This document shows positions 44,502 through 54,749 of a stretch of 64,000 nt of DNA, in pieces. The notes under the pieces are model-generated. The model was not told the DNA's origin, did not search any database, and worked only from the letters and a program-made list of their open reading frames with translations. Each line of letters opens with the position of its first letter. The stretch's first letter is position 1. This DNA comes from Mucilaginibacter sp. Bleaf8 (GTDB lineage: Bacteria; Bacteroidota; Bacteroidia; Sphingobacteriales; Sphingobacteriaceae), in the NCBI RefSeq assembly GCF_018390515.1, contig NZ_JAHBBK010000006.1, positions 62,001 through 126,000 of the forward strand. Reading direction: 5' to 3'. A program made the position numbers and the translations under genes.

Positions 44502-47147
44502 CTATGGCTTCTCTTGTATATTCGCCTTGAAGTATTCCTTGAACCAATTGGCATTATCGCCATTAGTTGTTTTTTTAATAGCGTCAGGAATTTGCGAATA
44601 GTTATCGTTAAAGTATTTTAAGGTTTTGTAGAACTGAGCCGGGTAGTATTGCAAGCTCAGGTTCGTTTCTTCACATTTGCCTACAAGTTCTGGTAGATTA
44701 ATACCAGCATCTCTGAATTTTAAAGCGGTTATGCCTTTTGTTAGTCGTCTGAACTTTTTAACCAGTCCGGTATTCACATCAGCACTTTCTGTTTTGCTGT
44801 AATAAATACTTACCTCCTGCTGCTTCGCGCAACTGTTGCGTGGCAGTGGTATATTTACAGACAATTCTTTGCCATTATAGCTCCATGCTTTGCCATTAGG
44901 CTCGCCGGTGTAACTGATTTTTGTACCATTAACTACTATGTACTGTGGCATCTCGGCACCATACAGGCGCACGGTGTAAGTTCTGCTTTGTGGCATGCCT
45001 GCATATGCTCCTTTACGAGGCATAATTACAACTTTTTGCAGCCGACCGGGTAAATGCTTAGAAGTTACCTTGGTAACGGCGTAAGCATTGGCATAATCCT
45101 TACTGTTGCCTCCGTCTTCATAAATCTCAGTGGAACCGTCTGCTCCTGGGAATACATTGATGATATATTCATCAGCGTCATGAGTTAGGTTTTTTACCGG
45201 AGGATAAGTTGGCAGTATTGCACCTGCTTTTACATATATAGGATATTCTTCCAGGCCAAATACTCTCTCGCTGTTCTGGCCACCTTTTAACAGGGTGCCG
45301 GTTTGCCATTCAAACCAATCATTTCCGGCAGGCAGCCATACTTTTTTAGTAGATACGCCATTTTCCATCGGGCTTACAATAGGAGCGATCAGCAGATCAT
45401 CGCCAAACATGTATTCTGATGAATTATCATAGGCATCTTTGGTTTCCGGATAGTCATAATACAAAGGTCGGCAAAGTGAAATACCTGTATCATAGGTTTT
45501 TCTGGCCATGGTATAGATATAGGGTGCCAATTGGTAACGCAACCGGATGGAATTGCTTAAGGCATCATAATACTCCCCTTTAAAGTTCCAGGCTTCCTTG
45601 TTGAGCGCAGCATCTTTAGATGAATGCGTTCTGAATATCGGGCTCAAAGCGCCGAATTGCATCCAGCGCACATATAGTTCGGGGTTAAGGGTCCTGTCGG
45701 GATTACGGCCAAACTGGTGGCCACCAATATCGTGGCTCCAGTAGCCATACAATACGTTAGAGGCGCTGCTGGTAAAATAAGGCTGGAAAGCCAGTGATTT
45801 CCAGGAAATAACAGCATCGCCCGAAAAGCCGATCTGGTAACGGTGATTACCCAGGCCACCCCAACGATGGTATAGCATAGAACGATTAGGTGAATTGCGC
45901 TCCATATCCGTAAAAAACACGTAGTTAAGCCACCATGTGTTGCTCAAATCCTGGATCTTTTTATCATTAGGCCATTGCTGCCAATCTAACCACCAAAAGC
46001 TAACGCCTTTCTTTTCCATCGGATGCAGTATAGTACTGAACAGTGCCTGCATATATTTTTTATCAGAGGCAATGAATGGAATATTGGGCTTACCTGTGGT
46101 ATCAAAATTTAAGGTTTTGGCCATATCCTTATATGGTTGTTCAAATGGCGCTACGCCCGATGCGGGGTGCAGGTTCAAAGTTACCTTTAACTCCTTGTGT
46201 TGCATCCATTGCAAAAACTGATCAGGATCTGGAAACAATCTTTTGTTCCAGGTCCAGCCGGTCCATTGTTTTTCCTGGTCAAACACGTCGTGCTTTGTAC
46301 GCAAGCTGTCGGTATAATGCCAGTCCATGTCTACTACAAATACATCTAGCGGTAATTTGTGCTGTTCAAAGTTGCCCACCACGTCACGTACCTCATTATC
46401 TGAATAGCTCCAATAGCGCGACCACCAGTAGCCAAATGCATAACGGGGCGGCAGTGGCACCTTACCTGCAATTTGCATGTAATCAAATAAAGCTTTCTTA
46501 TACTGGCGTCCGTAGCCCAAAAAGTACAAATCCTGGTAACCGGCTCCTTCAGGGCGCTTTGTTACCCAAGGCCAGTCGCTATGGTCAAGAAGCAAGCTTT
46601 TAGAATCATCAATGAGTGTCCAGCCATCCGTTGCAAGCAGGCCGTCTTCTAGCTTAATTTTTTCTTTGCTCCAGATGTCTTCGTCGCCATCAAAGTTATC
46701 AAGCGTACGGTAGGTACCTTTAAGATTCCCGTTTTGCTTTGCTCCGGGTGCCCATGTAAAAGGGTGCCGGGCATCCAAAGATTTTACAGTAAGGTTCTGA
46801 CTGGTAAACTTTCCTGATCCGGATTGATACCGGATTTCCAGTTCATCCGTTTTAATGACAAGCCAGCCATTATTTTTGGCAGAGGTAAAACGCGGCACCG
46901 GCAGGTTACGGTTAACTACCACAAAGCTTGCATTGTCAACAAACGATCCGTTGGGTGTCCATTCCATACGAACAAGGCGTGGCGTAAGTACCGTAAAGCG
47001 GGCCTGGCCCTCCTGAATTACAGCTTTAGGATTGGCCTTGGGTTGCGTGCCCGTTTGGGCAGTTGCAAAAAAGGCTGGTAAAATAAACAGCAAATGTATT
47101 AACGCAGCTTTGGTTAATGAGCATCGCATATAGGCAGCACGAAACAT
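44502..47147 (-). CDS. Glycoside hydrolase family 31 with C-terminal extension
   Basis: 881 residues; ATG 47147 or ATG 47129 could start it, the latter giving a tidy signal peptide (MRCSLTKAALIHLLFILPAFFATAQ). The GH31 domain shows PPRYAFGYWWSRYWSYSDNEVRDVVGNFEQHKLPLDVFVVDMDWHYTD, GVSFWWLDWQQWP with Asp388 at the nucleophile position instead of the WNDMNEP form, RYQIGFSGDAVISW and YGYWSHDIGGH. A beta domain with a DUF5110-like part follows (YIINVFPGADGSTEIYEDGG), and then about 100 extra C-terminal residues. This subgroup differs from the other GH31 here, so the two likely cut different linkages. Divergent from the sensor gene. Confidence 0.9.
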   Translation of the reverse strand: MFRAAYMRCSLTKAALIHLLFILPAFFATAQTGTQPKANPKAVIQEGQARFTVLTPRLVRMEWTPNGSFVDNASFVVVNRNLPVPRFTSAKNNGWLVIKTDELEIRYQSGSGKFTSQNLTVKSLDARHPFTWAPGAKQNGNLKGTYRTLDNFDGDEDIWSKEKIKLEDGLLATDGWTLIDDSKSLLLDHSDWPWVTKRPEGAGYQDLYFLGYGRQYKKALFDYMQIAGKVPLPPRYAFGYWWSRYWSYSDNEVRDVVGNFEQHKLPLDVFVVDMDWHYTDSLRTKHDVFDQEKQWTGWTWNKRLFPDPDQFLQWMQHKELKVTLNLHPASGVAPFEQPYKDMAKTLNFDTTGKPNIPFIASDKKYMQALFSTILHPMEKKGVSFWWLDWQQWPNDKKIQDLSNTWWLNYVFFTDMERNSPNRSMLYHRWGGLGNHRYQIGFSGDAVISWKSLAFQPYFTSSASNVLYGYWSHDIGGHQFGRNPDRTLNPELYVRWMQFGALSPIFRTHSSKDAALNKEAWNFKGEYYDALSNSIRLRYQLAPYIYTMARKTYDTGISLCRPLYYDYPETKDAYDNSSEYMFGDDLLIAPIVSPMENGVSTKKVWLPAGNDWFEWQTGTLLKGGQNSERVFGLEEYPIYVKAGAILPTYPPVKNLTHDADEYIINVFPGADGSTEIYEDGGNSKDYANAYAVTKVTSKHLPGRLQKVVIMPRKGAYAGMPQSRTYTVRLYGAEMPQYIVVNGTKISYTGEPNGKAWSYNGKELSVNIPLPRNSCAKQQEVSIYYSKTESADVNTGLVKKFRRLTKGITALKFRDAGINLPELVGKCEETNLSLQYYPAQFYKTLKYFNDNYSQIPDAIKKTTNGDNANWFKEYFKANIQEKP

Positions 47148-47484
47148 GTTATAGTGATTACTTAAGTGATGAATTTAGCAAGTGAATGATTGGTTTCCTC
47201 TGCAGGCGTGGTATCTTTACCTGATTGGTACACCGGCCATACAAACTCTGACAACGAAATAATAAATAATTAAAAAGGGAAGCTTTCCATTAGGGGTCAA
47301 AATATATTCAGCTTGTATCAATGTAGGTTCATACAAGGCAACATCAAACGATATAACTATTTTAGCCAACGTTATTATGGCAATCGGCTATAACAATGTA
47401 AATTTGCGGCCGCCAGTTATAAGCAGCAATGCTTTAAACCTAATAAACTACGGATATACGAATGGCCTAACCGCCTGTTGAACT
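47148..47484. promoter_or_regulatory. Divergent promoter region of GH31 and the hybrid sensor
   Basis: 337 bp between divergently transcribed genes, so it must contain both promoters. Hybrid two-component regulators of this type usually bind near such regions. I could not pick out a convincing operator or a TAnnTTTG promoter element by eye. Confidence 0.5.
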
Positions 47485-50400
47485 ATGCTAAAAAAGTTGA
47501 TAGTAAGATTATCTTTCCTGTTGCTGATCATGCTATCCGGAGCTGCTGGCTTTACCCAATCTCTTTACTTTAAGCACTTTACAACCAACGACGGATTATC
47601 GCACAATACCGTCACAAGTATCTTTCAGGATAAAAAAGGTTTTCTTTGGATTGGAACCAAAGGCGGATTAAACCGGTTTGATGGCTCTACCTTTCGGAGG
47701 TTTAAAAACAAACACCAGGAGTTCGGTAATATTGGCGATGACCTGATCCAGTGTATTTGTGAGGATGTTTATGGAAACCTGTGGTTAGGCACAGGACGTG
47801 GCCTGCTGAAATTCAATCCCGAAACCGAAGATTTTGAAGAGCTCAATACAACAGCGAGCGGAAACATCAGCTCTATTGTAACCGATGGCAAGCAGTCCAT
47901 TTGGTTTGTTTCGTCGGGCAGGCTTTACCAATACAACCTCACCACACGCGGGCTTACTGACCTGCATATAACTGCAAATTGCATAGGTATTGACAAGCAG
48001 CTGGTTTTATGGCTGGGTACGGAAGAAGGCACACTAAAGCGGTACAACCCAAATACGAAGAGCCAAGCTGAATTCCGGGTAATTGATGAAAAAGTACCTG
48101 TTAACGCAAGACGTATCGACAAGGTTCTGCCGACGGACGAAGGCATCATCCTGATTGGGACAATTAAGCTGGGCCTGATGAGTTATGACACCCGCTTAAA
48201 TAAACCAAAAGCTTTATTAACACGCAACCCCGATCATACAGATATCACCATCAGAGACATTCTATCAGCCGGCGATCATCAGTTCTGGCTGGCTACGGAA
48301 TCTGGTCTGTTTATTTATAACCTGAAAACAAACACAGCTGTAAACTTCAAAAAAGACCAGGACGATCCGTATGCCATTAATGATAATGCGATCTATTCTT
48401 TTTGCCAAGACACGCAGGGGGGCATATGGGTGGGCACTTACTTTGGTGGCTTAAATTATTACACGGCTAAAAATTCGAGATTTAAGAAATACTACCATAC
48501 TGAAGGCAAAAACGCTATTGCAGGCAATGCCATCAGTGCAATTTGCGAGGATAGCAAAAGCAACATATGGTTAGGTACCGAGGACGCCGGCATAAGTAAA
48601 ATTAATCTTCGTACCGGCGATATCAGGAATTACACCTCTAACGGTAAAATTAACGGATTAGGTTATCCGAACGTACATAGTTTAGTTATTAAGGATAACA
48701 AATTGTATATCGGCCTTTTTCATCACGGACTGGAAGTGATGGATGTGAATAGCGGACTGGTGACAGACAAATTTGAACAACTTGGCGGCCGGACCGGGGA
48801 GAACAGAAGCAACTTTGTATTGTGCCTGATGCAATCTAAAGCCGGCAAAATCTATCTCGGAACAATAGACATGCAATCCGGCTTGTACCTGTTTGATGAG
48901 CAGCGTAAAACCTTTACCAAAATAAACAAGGCAAACGACAGTAACCCGGTCTTTGCGATTGCAGAAGACAATCAGGGTGTGATGTGGCTGGGAAGCGAGA
49001 ACAAGGGTATTTTTGGCTATAACCCTTTTACGAATAAATCAGTTCATATTCGGTTGGCAGCATCAACAAAGGCAGGTGCTGCCCTTGAGGAGCCCACTGT
49101 ACATGATATATACGAAAGCAGCGACCATTGCTTGTGGTTAGCCACCGAAGGTGGCGGCGTTATACGGCTAAGCCAAGACCATAAAAGCCTTACCCGATAC
49201 ACCACACACAACGGCCTGCCCAGCAACTATGTGTACCGGATTTTGGAAGACAGCGAGAAGAATGTCTGGATGAGTTCTATTAACGGCTTGGTTAAGTTAA
49301 ACCAGCGCACGGGTAAGATGACCACTTACATGCAAGAGAACGGGCTTCTTACCGACCAGTTCAATTATGGTGCCGCATTCAAGACTAAAGACGGTACGAT
49401 GTACTTTGGTACGGTTAAAGGACTGGTATCATTTAACCCTCATGACTTTGCTTCAACGGTAAAAACACCTCCGGTTTATATCACAAACATAGAGGTCAAT
49501 AACGAAGCGTTAGCTCCGGTTAGCCATGCAGAACCATTTCATCGCTCTATAGTATATGCTGATTCTATTACCCTCGGGCACCAGCAAAACAACCTTAATT
49601 TAGAGTTTGCCGCGCTGGATTATACAGCCCCAAAGGCTATTACTTATAGTTACATACTGCACGGTTTTAGCTCAGATTGGACCCACCTGGATAAAAACAG
49701 GAAGGTATATTTTACCGGCCTGCCTCCGGGGCATTACACCTTTGAGGTAAAGGCCCAAAGCAACATTGGTGAATGGATAAGCAGCGGCAAGAAAATCTAT
49801 ATAGAAATACGGCCACCGTTTTATAAAACGCAGGCTGCATTCCTTGCGTATATTTTGTTTACCTGTTTGTTAATTACTTATATCATATTTACCTACAGAA
49901 ATTACCTCAACAACAAACATCAGCGCAAGCTCGAATTATTTGAATATGAAAAAGCCCAGGAGTTATATCAGGTAAAAATCAATTTCTTTACCAATATTGC
50001 CCATGAAATTAAAACCCCGCTAACTTTAATAAAACTGCCGGTAGATAAGATGTTGAATATGCCCGGTTTCCATGAACATGTCAGAGAAAATATTCTTATG
50101 ATCAAAAAAAATACTGAGCGCCTGATTGAATTGACTAACCAACTACTTGATTTCCGCAGAATTGAAGGGCAAAAGCCTGGTTTAACCTTTGTAAAAGCTA
50201 ATTTAAACAACCTGTTGCAGGATGCTTATAACGACTTTCAGCTACTGGCCCACGAGAAAGGACTTCGCTATAAGTTAGATCTTCCCCGCTATATTACCTT
50301 GCATGCGTCGCTGGACGTAGAGGCTTTTAAGAAGATACTTGTTAACCTGCTGTCGAACGCTGTGAAATATGCGGAAAGCGAAGTTACCGTCAGGATACTG

Positions 50401-51477
50401 CCCATTAACAGTGAAGACGAGTTATTCAGCATTGAGTTTAAAAACGATGGGGAGCTAATTCCGGCCAAATTTCATCAAAAGATATTCGAACCGTTTTTCA
50501 GAATTCATGAAAAAGAGCAGGGAAGCGGTATTGGTTTGTCTTTCGCGCTTTCATTAACCCTAATGCACAAGGGCACGCTAACGCTCGATACCACAAACCA
50601 GTTTAACATTTTCAAACTGAGCTTGCCCCTGTATCAGGATACGGAAGTTAGCCTTCCTCCTACCGAGCCGGATAACGCGGATATGCCAACCATACCAGAC
50701 GATGCCGAACCGGCCCATGCGCCGGGAATGCCTGCGGTTCTGTTAGTTGAAGACAACCCCGACATCTTAAAGCAAATTGAACTGGAATTAAAAAATGACT
50801 ATTCTGTTTACAAAGCCGGCAACGGAAGCGATGCCCTTAAACTTTTGGAAAAGCAATCGGTACAGCTGATCGTAAGTGATATTATGATGCCCGTTATGGA
50901 TGGCATTGAACTTTGTAAACGCGTTAAAACAGACTTTGCCTATAGCCACATTCCTGTTATTTTGCTTACAGCAAAAACTTCGGTTGACGCAAAAATAGAA
51001 GGGTTAAGTACCGGGGCTGATGCCTATATAGAAAAGCCTTTCTCGATGCCCTTCCTGTATGCTCAAATCAGAAGCTTGTTAACCAACCGGAAACTTGTAA
51101 AGGAGCATCTGGCCCGGTCTCCGTTAAGCCAGATCAAAAGTGTTGCCTACTCCAAAGCCGACCTTGATTTCCTGGAAACACTTTCAGCAATAATCAACAA
51201 CAGGCTTACCGACATTGACCTGAATGTAGAAACGCTATCGGAGCTGATGCATATGAGCCGGCCTACGCTTTACCGTAAAATTAAAGCACTAACGGATATA
51301 ACGCCAAGTGAGTTTATAAATCTATTAAGGCTAAAGCGCTCTGCCGAGTTATTAGCAGAGGGGCAATATAAAATAAACCAGGTGGCTTACATTGTGGGAT
51401 ACACCTCCCCGGCAAACTTTACGCGCGATTTTCAAAAGCAGTTTGGCTTAACCCCTTCTGCTTACATCAAGCGTTAA
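47485..51477 (+). CDS. Hybrid two-component system sensor/regulator (HTCS)
   Basis: 1330 residues combining sensor, kinase, receiver and transcription factor. Signal peptide; two seven-bladed propellers of Reg_prop repeats (about 25-690; e.g. FLWIGTKGGLNRFD, NLWLGTGRGLLKFN); Y_Y_Y domain (about 700-780); one membrane span (about 790-812, AAFLAYILFTCLLITYIIF). The histidine kinase has His840 in IAHEIKTPLTL and N/G boxes (KILVNLLSNAVKYA, GSGIGLSFAL). The receiver has Asp1132 in LIVSDIMMPVMDG and the C-terminus is an AraC HTH (LSELMHMSRPTLYRKIKALT). It senses an oligosaccharide in the periplasm and controls the adjacent SusCD/GH31 genes; the ligand is unknown. Confidence 0.95.
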   Translation: MLKKLIVRLSFLLLIMLSGAAGFTQSLYFKHFTTNDGLSHNTVTSIFQDKKGFLWIGTKGGLNRFDGSTFRRFKNKHQEFGNIGDDLIQCICEDVYGNLWLGTGRGLLKFNPETEDFEELNTTASGNISSIVTDGKQSIWFVSSGRLYQYNLTTRGLTDLHITANCIGIDKQLVLWLGTEEGTLKRYNPNTKSQAEFRVIDEKVPVNARRIDKVLPTDEGIILIGTIKLGLMSYDTRLNKPKALLTRNPDHTDITIRDILSAGDHQFWLATESGLFIYNLKTNTAVNFKKDQDDPYAINDNAIYSFCQDTQGGIWVGTYFGGLNYYTAKNSRFKKYYHTEGKNAIAGNAISAICEDSKSNIWLGTEDAGISKINLRTGDIRNYTSNGKINGLGYPNVHSLVIKDNKLYIGLFHHGLEVMDVNSGLVTDKFEQLGGRTGENRSNFVLCLMQSKAGKIYLGTIDMQSGLYLFDEQRKTFTKINKANDSNPVFAIAEDNQGVMWLGSENKGIFGYNPFTNKSVHIRLAASTKAGAALEEPTVHDIYESSDHCLWLATEGGGVIRLSQDHKSLTRYTTHNGLPSNYVYRILEDSEKNVWMSSINGLVKLNQRTGKMTTYMQENGLLTDQFNYGAAFKTKDGTMYFGTVKGLVSFNPHDFASTVKTPPVYITNIEVNNEALAPVSHAEPFHRSIVYADSITLGHQQNNLNLEFAALDYTAPKAITYSYILHGFSSDWTHLDKNRKVYFTGLPPGHYTFEVKAQSNIGEWISSGKKIYIEIRPPFYKTQAAFLAYILFTCLLITYIIFTYRNYLNNKHQRKLELFEYEKAQELYQVKINFFTNIAHEIKTPLTLIKLPVDKMLNMPGFHEHVRENILMIKKNTERLIELTNQLLDFRRIEGQKPGLTFVKANLNNLLQDAYNDFQLLAHEKGLRYKLDLPRYITLHASLDVEAFKKILVNLLSNAVKYAESEVTVRILPINSEDELFSIEFKNDGELIPAKFHQKIFEPFFRIHEKEQGSGIGLSFALSLTLMHKGTLTLDTTNQFNIFKLSLPLYQDTEVSLPPTEPDNADMPTIPDDAEPAHAPGMPAVLLVEDNPDILKQIELELKNDYSVYKAGNGSDALKLLEKQSVQLIVSDIMMPVMDGIELCKRVKTDFAYSHIPVILLTAKTSVDAKIEGLSTGADAYIEKPFSMPFLYAQIRSLLTNRKLVKEHLARSPLSQIKSVAYSKADLDFLETLSAIINNRLTDIDLNVETLSELMHMSRPTLYRKIKALTDITPSEFINLLRLKRSAELLAEGQYKINQVAYIVGYTSPANFTRDFQKQFGLTPSAYIKR

Positions 51478-51521
51478 ACTCAACTAAGCATCCTGATTTT
51501 ATAACAAAACATTACGCTGCC

Positions 51522-52172
51522 CTACCCCAGTTTAACATCCCGATAACGAAACTGCATTTTAATTTTGCCTGTTTTGGTTTCCATACTGCGCATTTTTTTC
51601 CGGTCAATTTTAGTGTCTTTACCCATAAAGTTCAGGGGGATCTTCAGCCGCTCGATAGCGAAAGCGGCTTCCACATTTTGTGGCAACGTTTGCCCCGGCT
51701 GGTATTGCATTTGTAATGTATAGGAGCCGTCTTTACGGGTATTGATCTCCGACTCGACAAGGTGCCGGGCTTTGGTATCCATATAAAGCACGGCCATTAC
51801 CAGATCAGATTTACCATCAGTGGGTATAAGGTTAATGACCTTGAGCATTTTGCCACCGCGTGTGATAGTTCCGCGGTCAACAGTAATAAAGGGATGTTTA
51901 AAAAGCTCGTTCATTGAAAAATCGAGCCCACGCTTGGGTAGCATCACAAAATCTTTAGAGGCAAATTTCATTCCGCTTCCGTGCTGGTAGTTTACCTCCG
52001 CATTTTTGGTCGGCATTTGAATGAAAGGCACATCCAGGTTCAGCGTTACCATTGCCGAAAAATGTTGTACCGAATCCATGCGCTGCTTAATACGCAGTAA
52101 GTCGGCATCTATTTTCTGTGCATGTACCCAAAGTGCACACAGCATAAGTAATAACGTCATGAGTTTTCTCAT
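51522..52172 (-). CDS. LolA-like periplasmic protein
   Basis: 216 residues from ATG 52172, which overlaps the permease stop as ATGA, so it is translationally coupled; an earlier ATG at 52199 lies inside the permease gene. Signal peptide MRKLMTLLLMLCALWVHAQ. The body (IKQRMDSVQHFSAMVTLNLDVPFIQMPTKNAEVNYQHGSGMKFASKDFVMLPKRG…) resembles the half-barrel outer-membrane lipoprotein carrier superfamily (LolA/LolB-like). Last gene of a four-gene operon with an ABC transporter. Whether it handles lipoproteins or another lipid is unknown. Confidence 0.6.
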   Translation of the reverse strand: MRKLMTLLLMLCALWVHAQKIDADLLRIKQRMDSVQHFSAMVTLNLDVPFIQMPTKNAEVNYQHGSGMKFASKDFVMLPKRGLDFSMNELFKHPFITVDRGTITRGGKMLKVINLIPTDGKSDLVMAVLYMDTKARHLVESEINTRKDGSYTLQMQYQPGQTLPQNVEAAFAIERLKIPLNFMGKDTKIDRKKMRSMETKTGKIKMQFRYRDVKLG

Positions 52173-52999
52173 CCTATATCTTTCTTTTGAAACAGCCATA
52201 TGCCCAGTGCGGCAAAAGCCATTGTATACATCACTAACAGTAAATTATTAAAACCCAACTGATGCCAGTTCACCTCATAATTGAACAGTTGCTGCCAGGT
52301 ATCCATCAGTTTGGGGAAAAACACCGCATCAACCTGAGCAGGCAAAAATTCTGCTTTGAGCAACAGATTGGTGATGATGAGGAACAGGGCGGATACAATC
52401 CATGTTTTGGCAGATTCTTGCATGAGGACGGCCAGCGTAACGCTTACCACGCTATAAAACACCATGGCTATGCTACCCGAACCAAAAGCCCAGCATATAC
52501 GTTGAAATGCCTCCGGCGCTTTAAAAAAGTTCAAGGTACCCAAATATACCACCAAATCACCGTTGCCAAACAGGCTGTAGGCCAGTATAAAAGTGGTGAC
52601 CATCATAAAAGCCATAACCAGCAAAGTAAAAACAATTGCAGCCAGGTATTTGGCCAGCATAAACTGCCACTTTTTTACAGCCTGCAGCATCACTGTCTGA
52701 ACTGAATTATCTTTATATTCATCGGTAACCAGGCTGGATGTAACAATCATTAATATCAAAGGCACATTGAACCAAAGCGAGTTCAGCACAATGTACATAA
52801 TGAGGTTACCGTTAAGCAGGGTGCCTTCAAAATAAAACGACTGCCGCAAATTGCTCAGCAGCAGGTCCAGTATTGCGCTCCCCTGGTAATAGGCGGTTAT
52901 GAAAATCAGCAGTTCAATGATGGTCACAGCAGCTAAGGCATAATACGTTTTGCTTTGCCTGCGCAGTTTTAAAAATTCAGCGGATATTAATCCTCTCAT
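52169..52999 (-). CDS. ABC-2 type transporter permease
   Basis: 276 residues with six predicted membrane spans (about 20-40, 65-88, 110-140, 148-170, 182-205 and 250-270), starting MRGLISAEFLKLRRQSKTYYALAAVTIIELLIF, the usual ABC-2 opening helix after 'AEFLKLRR'. It overlaps the ATPase gene upstream by 4 bp and the LolA-like gene downstream by 4 bp. With the ATPase it would form an exporter; the substrate is unknown. Confidence 0.85.
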   Translation of the reverse strand: MRGLISAEFLKLRRQSKTYYALAAVTIIELLIFITAYYQGSAILDLLLSNLRQSFYFEGTLLNGNLIMYIVLNSLWFNVPLILMIVTSSLVTDEYKDNSVQTVMLQAVKKWQFMLAKYLAAIVFTLLVMAFMMVTTFILAYSLFGNGDLVVYLGTLNFFKAPEAFQRICWAFGSGSIAMVFYSVVSVTLAVLMQESAKTWIVSALFLIITNLLLKAEFLPAQVDAVFFPKLMDTWQQLFNYEVNWHQLGFNNLLLVMYTMAFAALGIWLFQKKDIG

Positions 53000-53850
53000 A
53001 TAGCATCATTGTTTACAAGCTGCTCCAGTGACAGCTCCGGTGTACAGGATGTAACCAGGGTACCTTCCTGAAAGAGGTCATTCAGTAACTTGGGCATATC
53101 GGCAGGGCGGCAACCTACCCGTACATCATTTAAGCCCCATTTAATATCATATCTTTTCAGCACCTCTGATGAGGACAGGCCCGGACCCGATAAACTGTAG
53201 TGACTAACATTCTCTTGGATCAACTGTTCAGTTGGTGCCGCCCGTACAATTTGCCCGTTATCCATTACGTAAAGGTAATGACAGCATTTGGTTAGCTCTG
53301 CCATTAGGTGCGACGACAACAGAATAGCCATATTCTCTTGCACAGCCAGCCGGGTAATCAGCTCAATAAGTGCAGCTACCCCGATTGGATCCAGCCCGGA
53401 AAAAGGCTCGTCCAGTACCAGGTATTCTGGCTGACCTAATAAGGCAATGCCAATACCCAGCCGTTGCTTCATACCCAGCGAAAAATTGCGTACAGGATCA
53501 GTACGATCCAGCGGCAGGCCCACCTTAATTAAAGTTTGCTCCGTAATCTCCCTGCTCAGCTTTGTGCCTGGCATGCCTGCAAAAATGCGGATATTATCAA
53601 ATGCATTGAGGTACGGGTAAAGGCCGGGGCGCTCAATAATGCCCCCAACAGGTTTTAACCTGTTCGAGTTCACTGTTATGGAACCCGAATCTGGCTTTAC
53701 CAAGCCGCAAAGTATTCGAAACAGCGTTGTTTTACCGGCACCATTTCGGCCCAACAGGCCGCATACCTGGCCTGGTTGCAATGTTATAGACACTTTGTTG
53801 AGCGCCAGGCGCGCACCATAAGTTTTAGTCAGTTCTTTTCCGCTCAGCAT
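52996..53850 (-). CDS. ABC transporter ATP-binding protein
   Basis: 284 residues. Walker A GLLGRNGAGKTTLFRI (about 32-47), signature NFSLGMKQRLGIGIAL (about 123-138), Walker B YLVLDEPFSGLD (about 144-155) and the H-loop LLSSHLMAEL. These are typical of ABC-2 exporter ATPases. It shares a TGATG 1-bp overlap with the gene upstream and a 4-bp overlap with the permease downstream. It drives export by the permease. Confidence 0.93.
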   Translation of the reverse strand: MLSGKELTKTYGARLALNKVSITLQPGQVCGLLGRNGAGKTTLFRILCGLVKPDSGSITVNSNRLKPVGGIIERPGLYPYLNAFDNIRIFAGMPGTKLSREITEQTLIKVGLPLDRTDPVRNFSLGMKQRLGIGIALLGQPEYLVLDEPFSGLDPIGVAALIELITRLAVQENMAILLSSHLMAELTKCCHYLYVMDNGQIVRAAPTEQLIQENVSHYSLSGPGLSSSEVLKRYDIKWGLNDVRVGCRPADMPKLLNDLFQEGTLVTSCTPELSLEQLVNNDAI

Positions 53851-54395
53851 CAGGCAACCGTTTGTGCACCGAGTGCTCTGTAATCAAACTTAGATTTGTA
53901 ATATTTTTCGGTAAATGTGCGCGACCAGTAATAACTTTTAAACATAAAAAGCGGATCCTTAATCATAAAATTTGGCACAAAGTGATACCACCTGACGCCC
54001 AGCCGGCGATAATAGCGCAACGTCTCTTGTTCCAGCCCCAATTCGCGGGCTGCAACCAGAAATGCGGTGCGCTGGCACTTAGAGCCGCTGTACAAGCGGG
54101 CAATTTTGGGTTTAAACCCTTGTACAAACAGGTAGTCTTTAATTCTTTTATAATTTTGATAGCGCGACCAGCTATCCATCAGCACCAAAAATATGTGGCT
54201 AAATGCAAACAGAACGCTGCCAAACCAGAATGTGCTGAGCCAAAGTTCTTCCTGCTCATAATAATGCCGGAACCTGTCCCAATAAAACCAGGATTCCACA
54301 ACGAATAGCGCCGCAGAGTAATACAGCAGGCTTCCTACATTCCAGACGGATTGCAGAACAGGCGGTTGTTTGGGCAGCTGATGAACTTCGATCAT
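53850..54395 (-). CDS. Hypothetical membrane protein heading an ABC-transporter operon
   Basis: 181 residues from ATG 54395. Two membrane segments (about 22-40 and 55-78) with short aromatic-rich flanks (ESWFYWDRFRHYYEQEELWL), then a basic, Tyr/Arg-rich cytosolic tail (YYRRLGVRWYHFVPNFMIKDPLFMFKSYYWSRTFTEKYYKSKFDYRALG). It overlaps the ATPase start by one base, so it is co-expressed with the transporter and may be an accessory. No family recognised. Confidence 0.6.
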   Translation of the reverse strand: MIEVHQLPKQPPVLQSVWNVGSLLYYSAALFVVESWFYWDRFRHYYEQEELWLSTFWFGSVLFAFSHIFLVLMDSWSRYQNYKRIKDYLFVQGFKPKIARLYSGSKCQRTAFLVAARELGLEQETLRYYRRLGVRWYHFVPNFMIKDPLFMFKSYYWSRTFTEKYYKSKFDYRALGAQTVA

Positions 54396-54443
54396 GAACA
54401 AAAACAGTATAACGGAAAATAACCGAATTTATGCCGGGGTATG

Positions 54444-54456
54444 ACACAAATTGTGT
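54444..54456. promoter_or_regulatory. 13-bp palindrome upstream of the ABC operon
   Basis: ACACAA-A-TTGTGT (54444-54456) lies about 50 bp upstream of the ABC operon's first start codon, in a 354-bp AT-rich gap shared with the divergent lipoprotein gene. It is a possible operator; the length is modest and chance cannot be excluded. Confidence 0.3.
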
Positions 54457-54749
54457 TAAAATCTTATTTCGGTACCTATATAGGAAAACCTGATAAACCA
54501 GACATTTAAGCCGACACCTTTACAGGTTTTAAATGGGAAGTTAACATTTTGTATGAGGATTGCAAAATTCACCCCTTTGCTGTAATGCGGCAATCAATTA
54601 CTGACCCTGTTATAACCTATTGATTTCTTAAAGATTAAACTTATTTACAGCATAAGTTAAGTCACAACATATAAAAGGGTTAAATCACCTATTACCTTGT
54701 TTCTGAGTTTATTAATTGTAGTTTTGTGTACCGAAAGCTTATCACAACG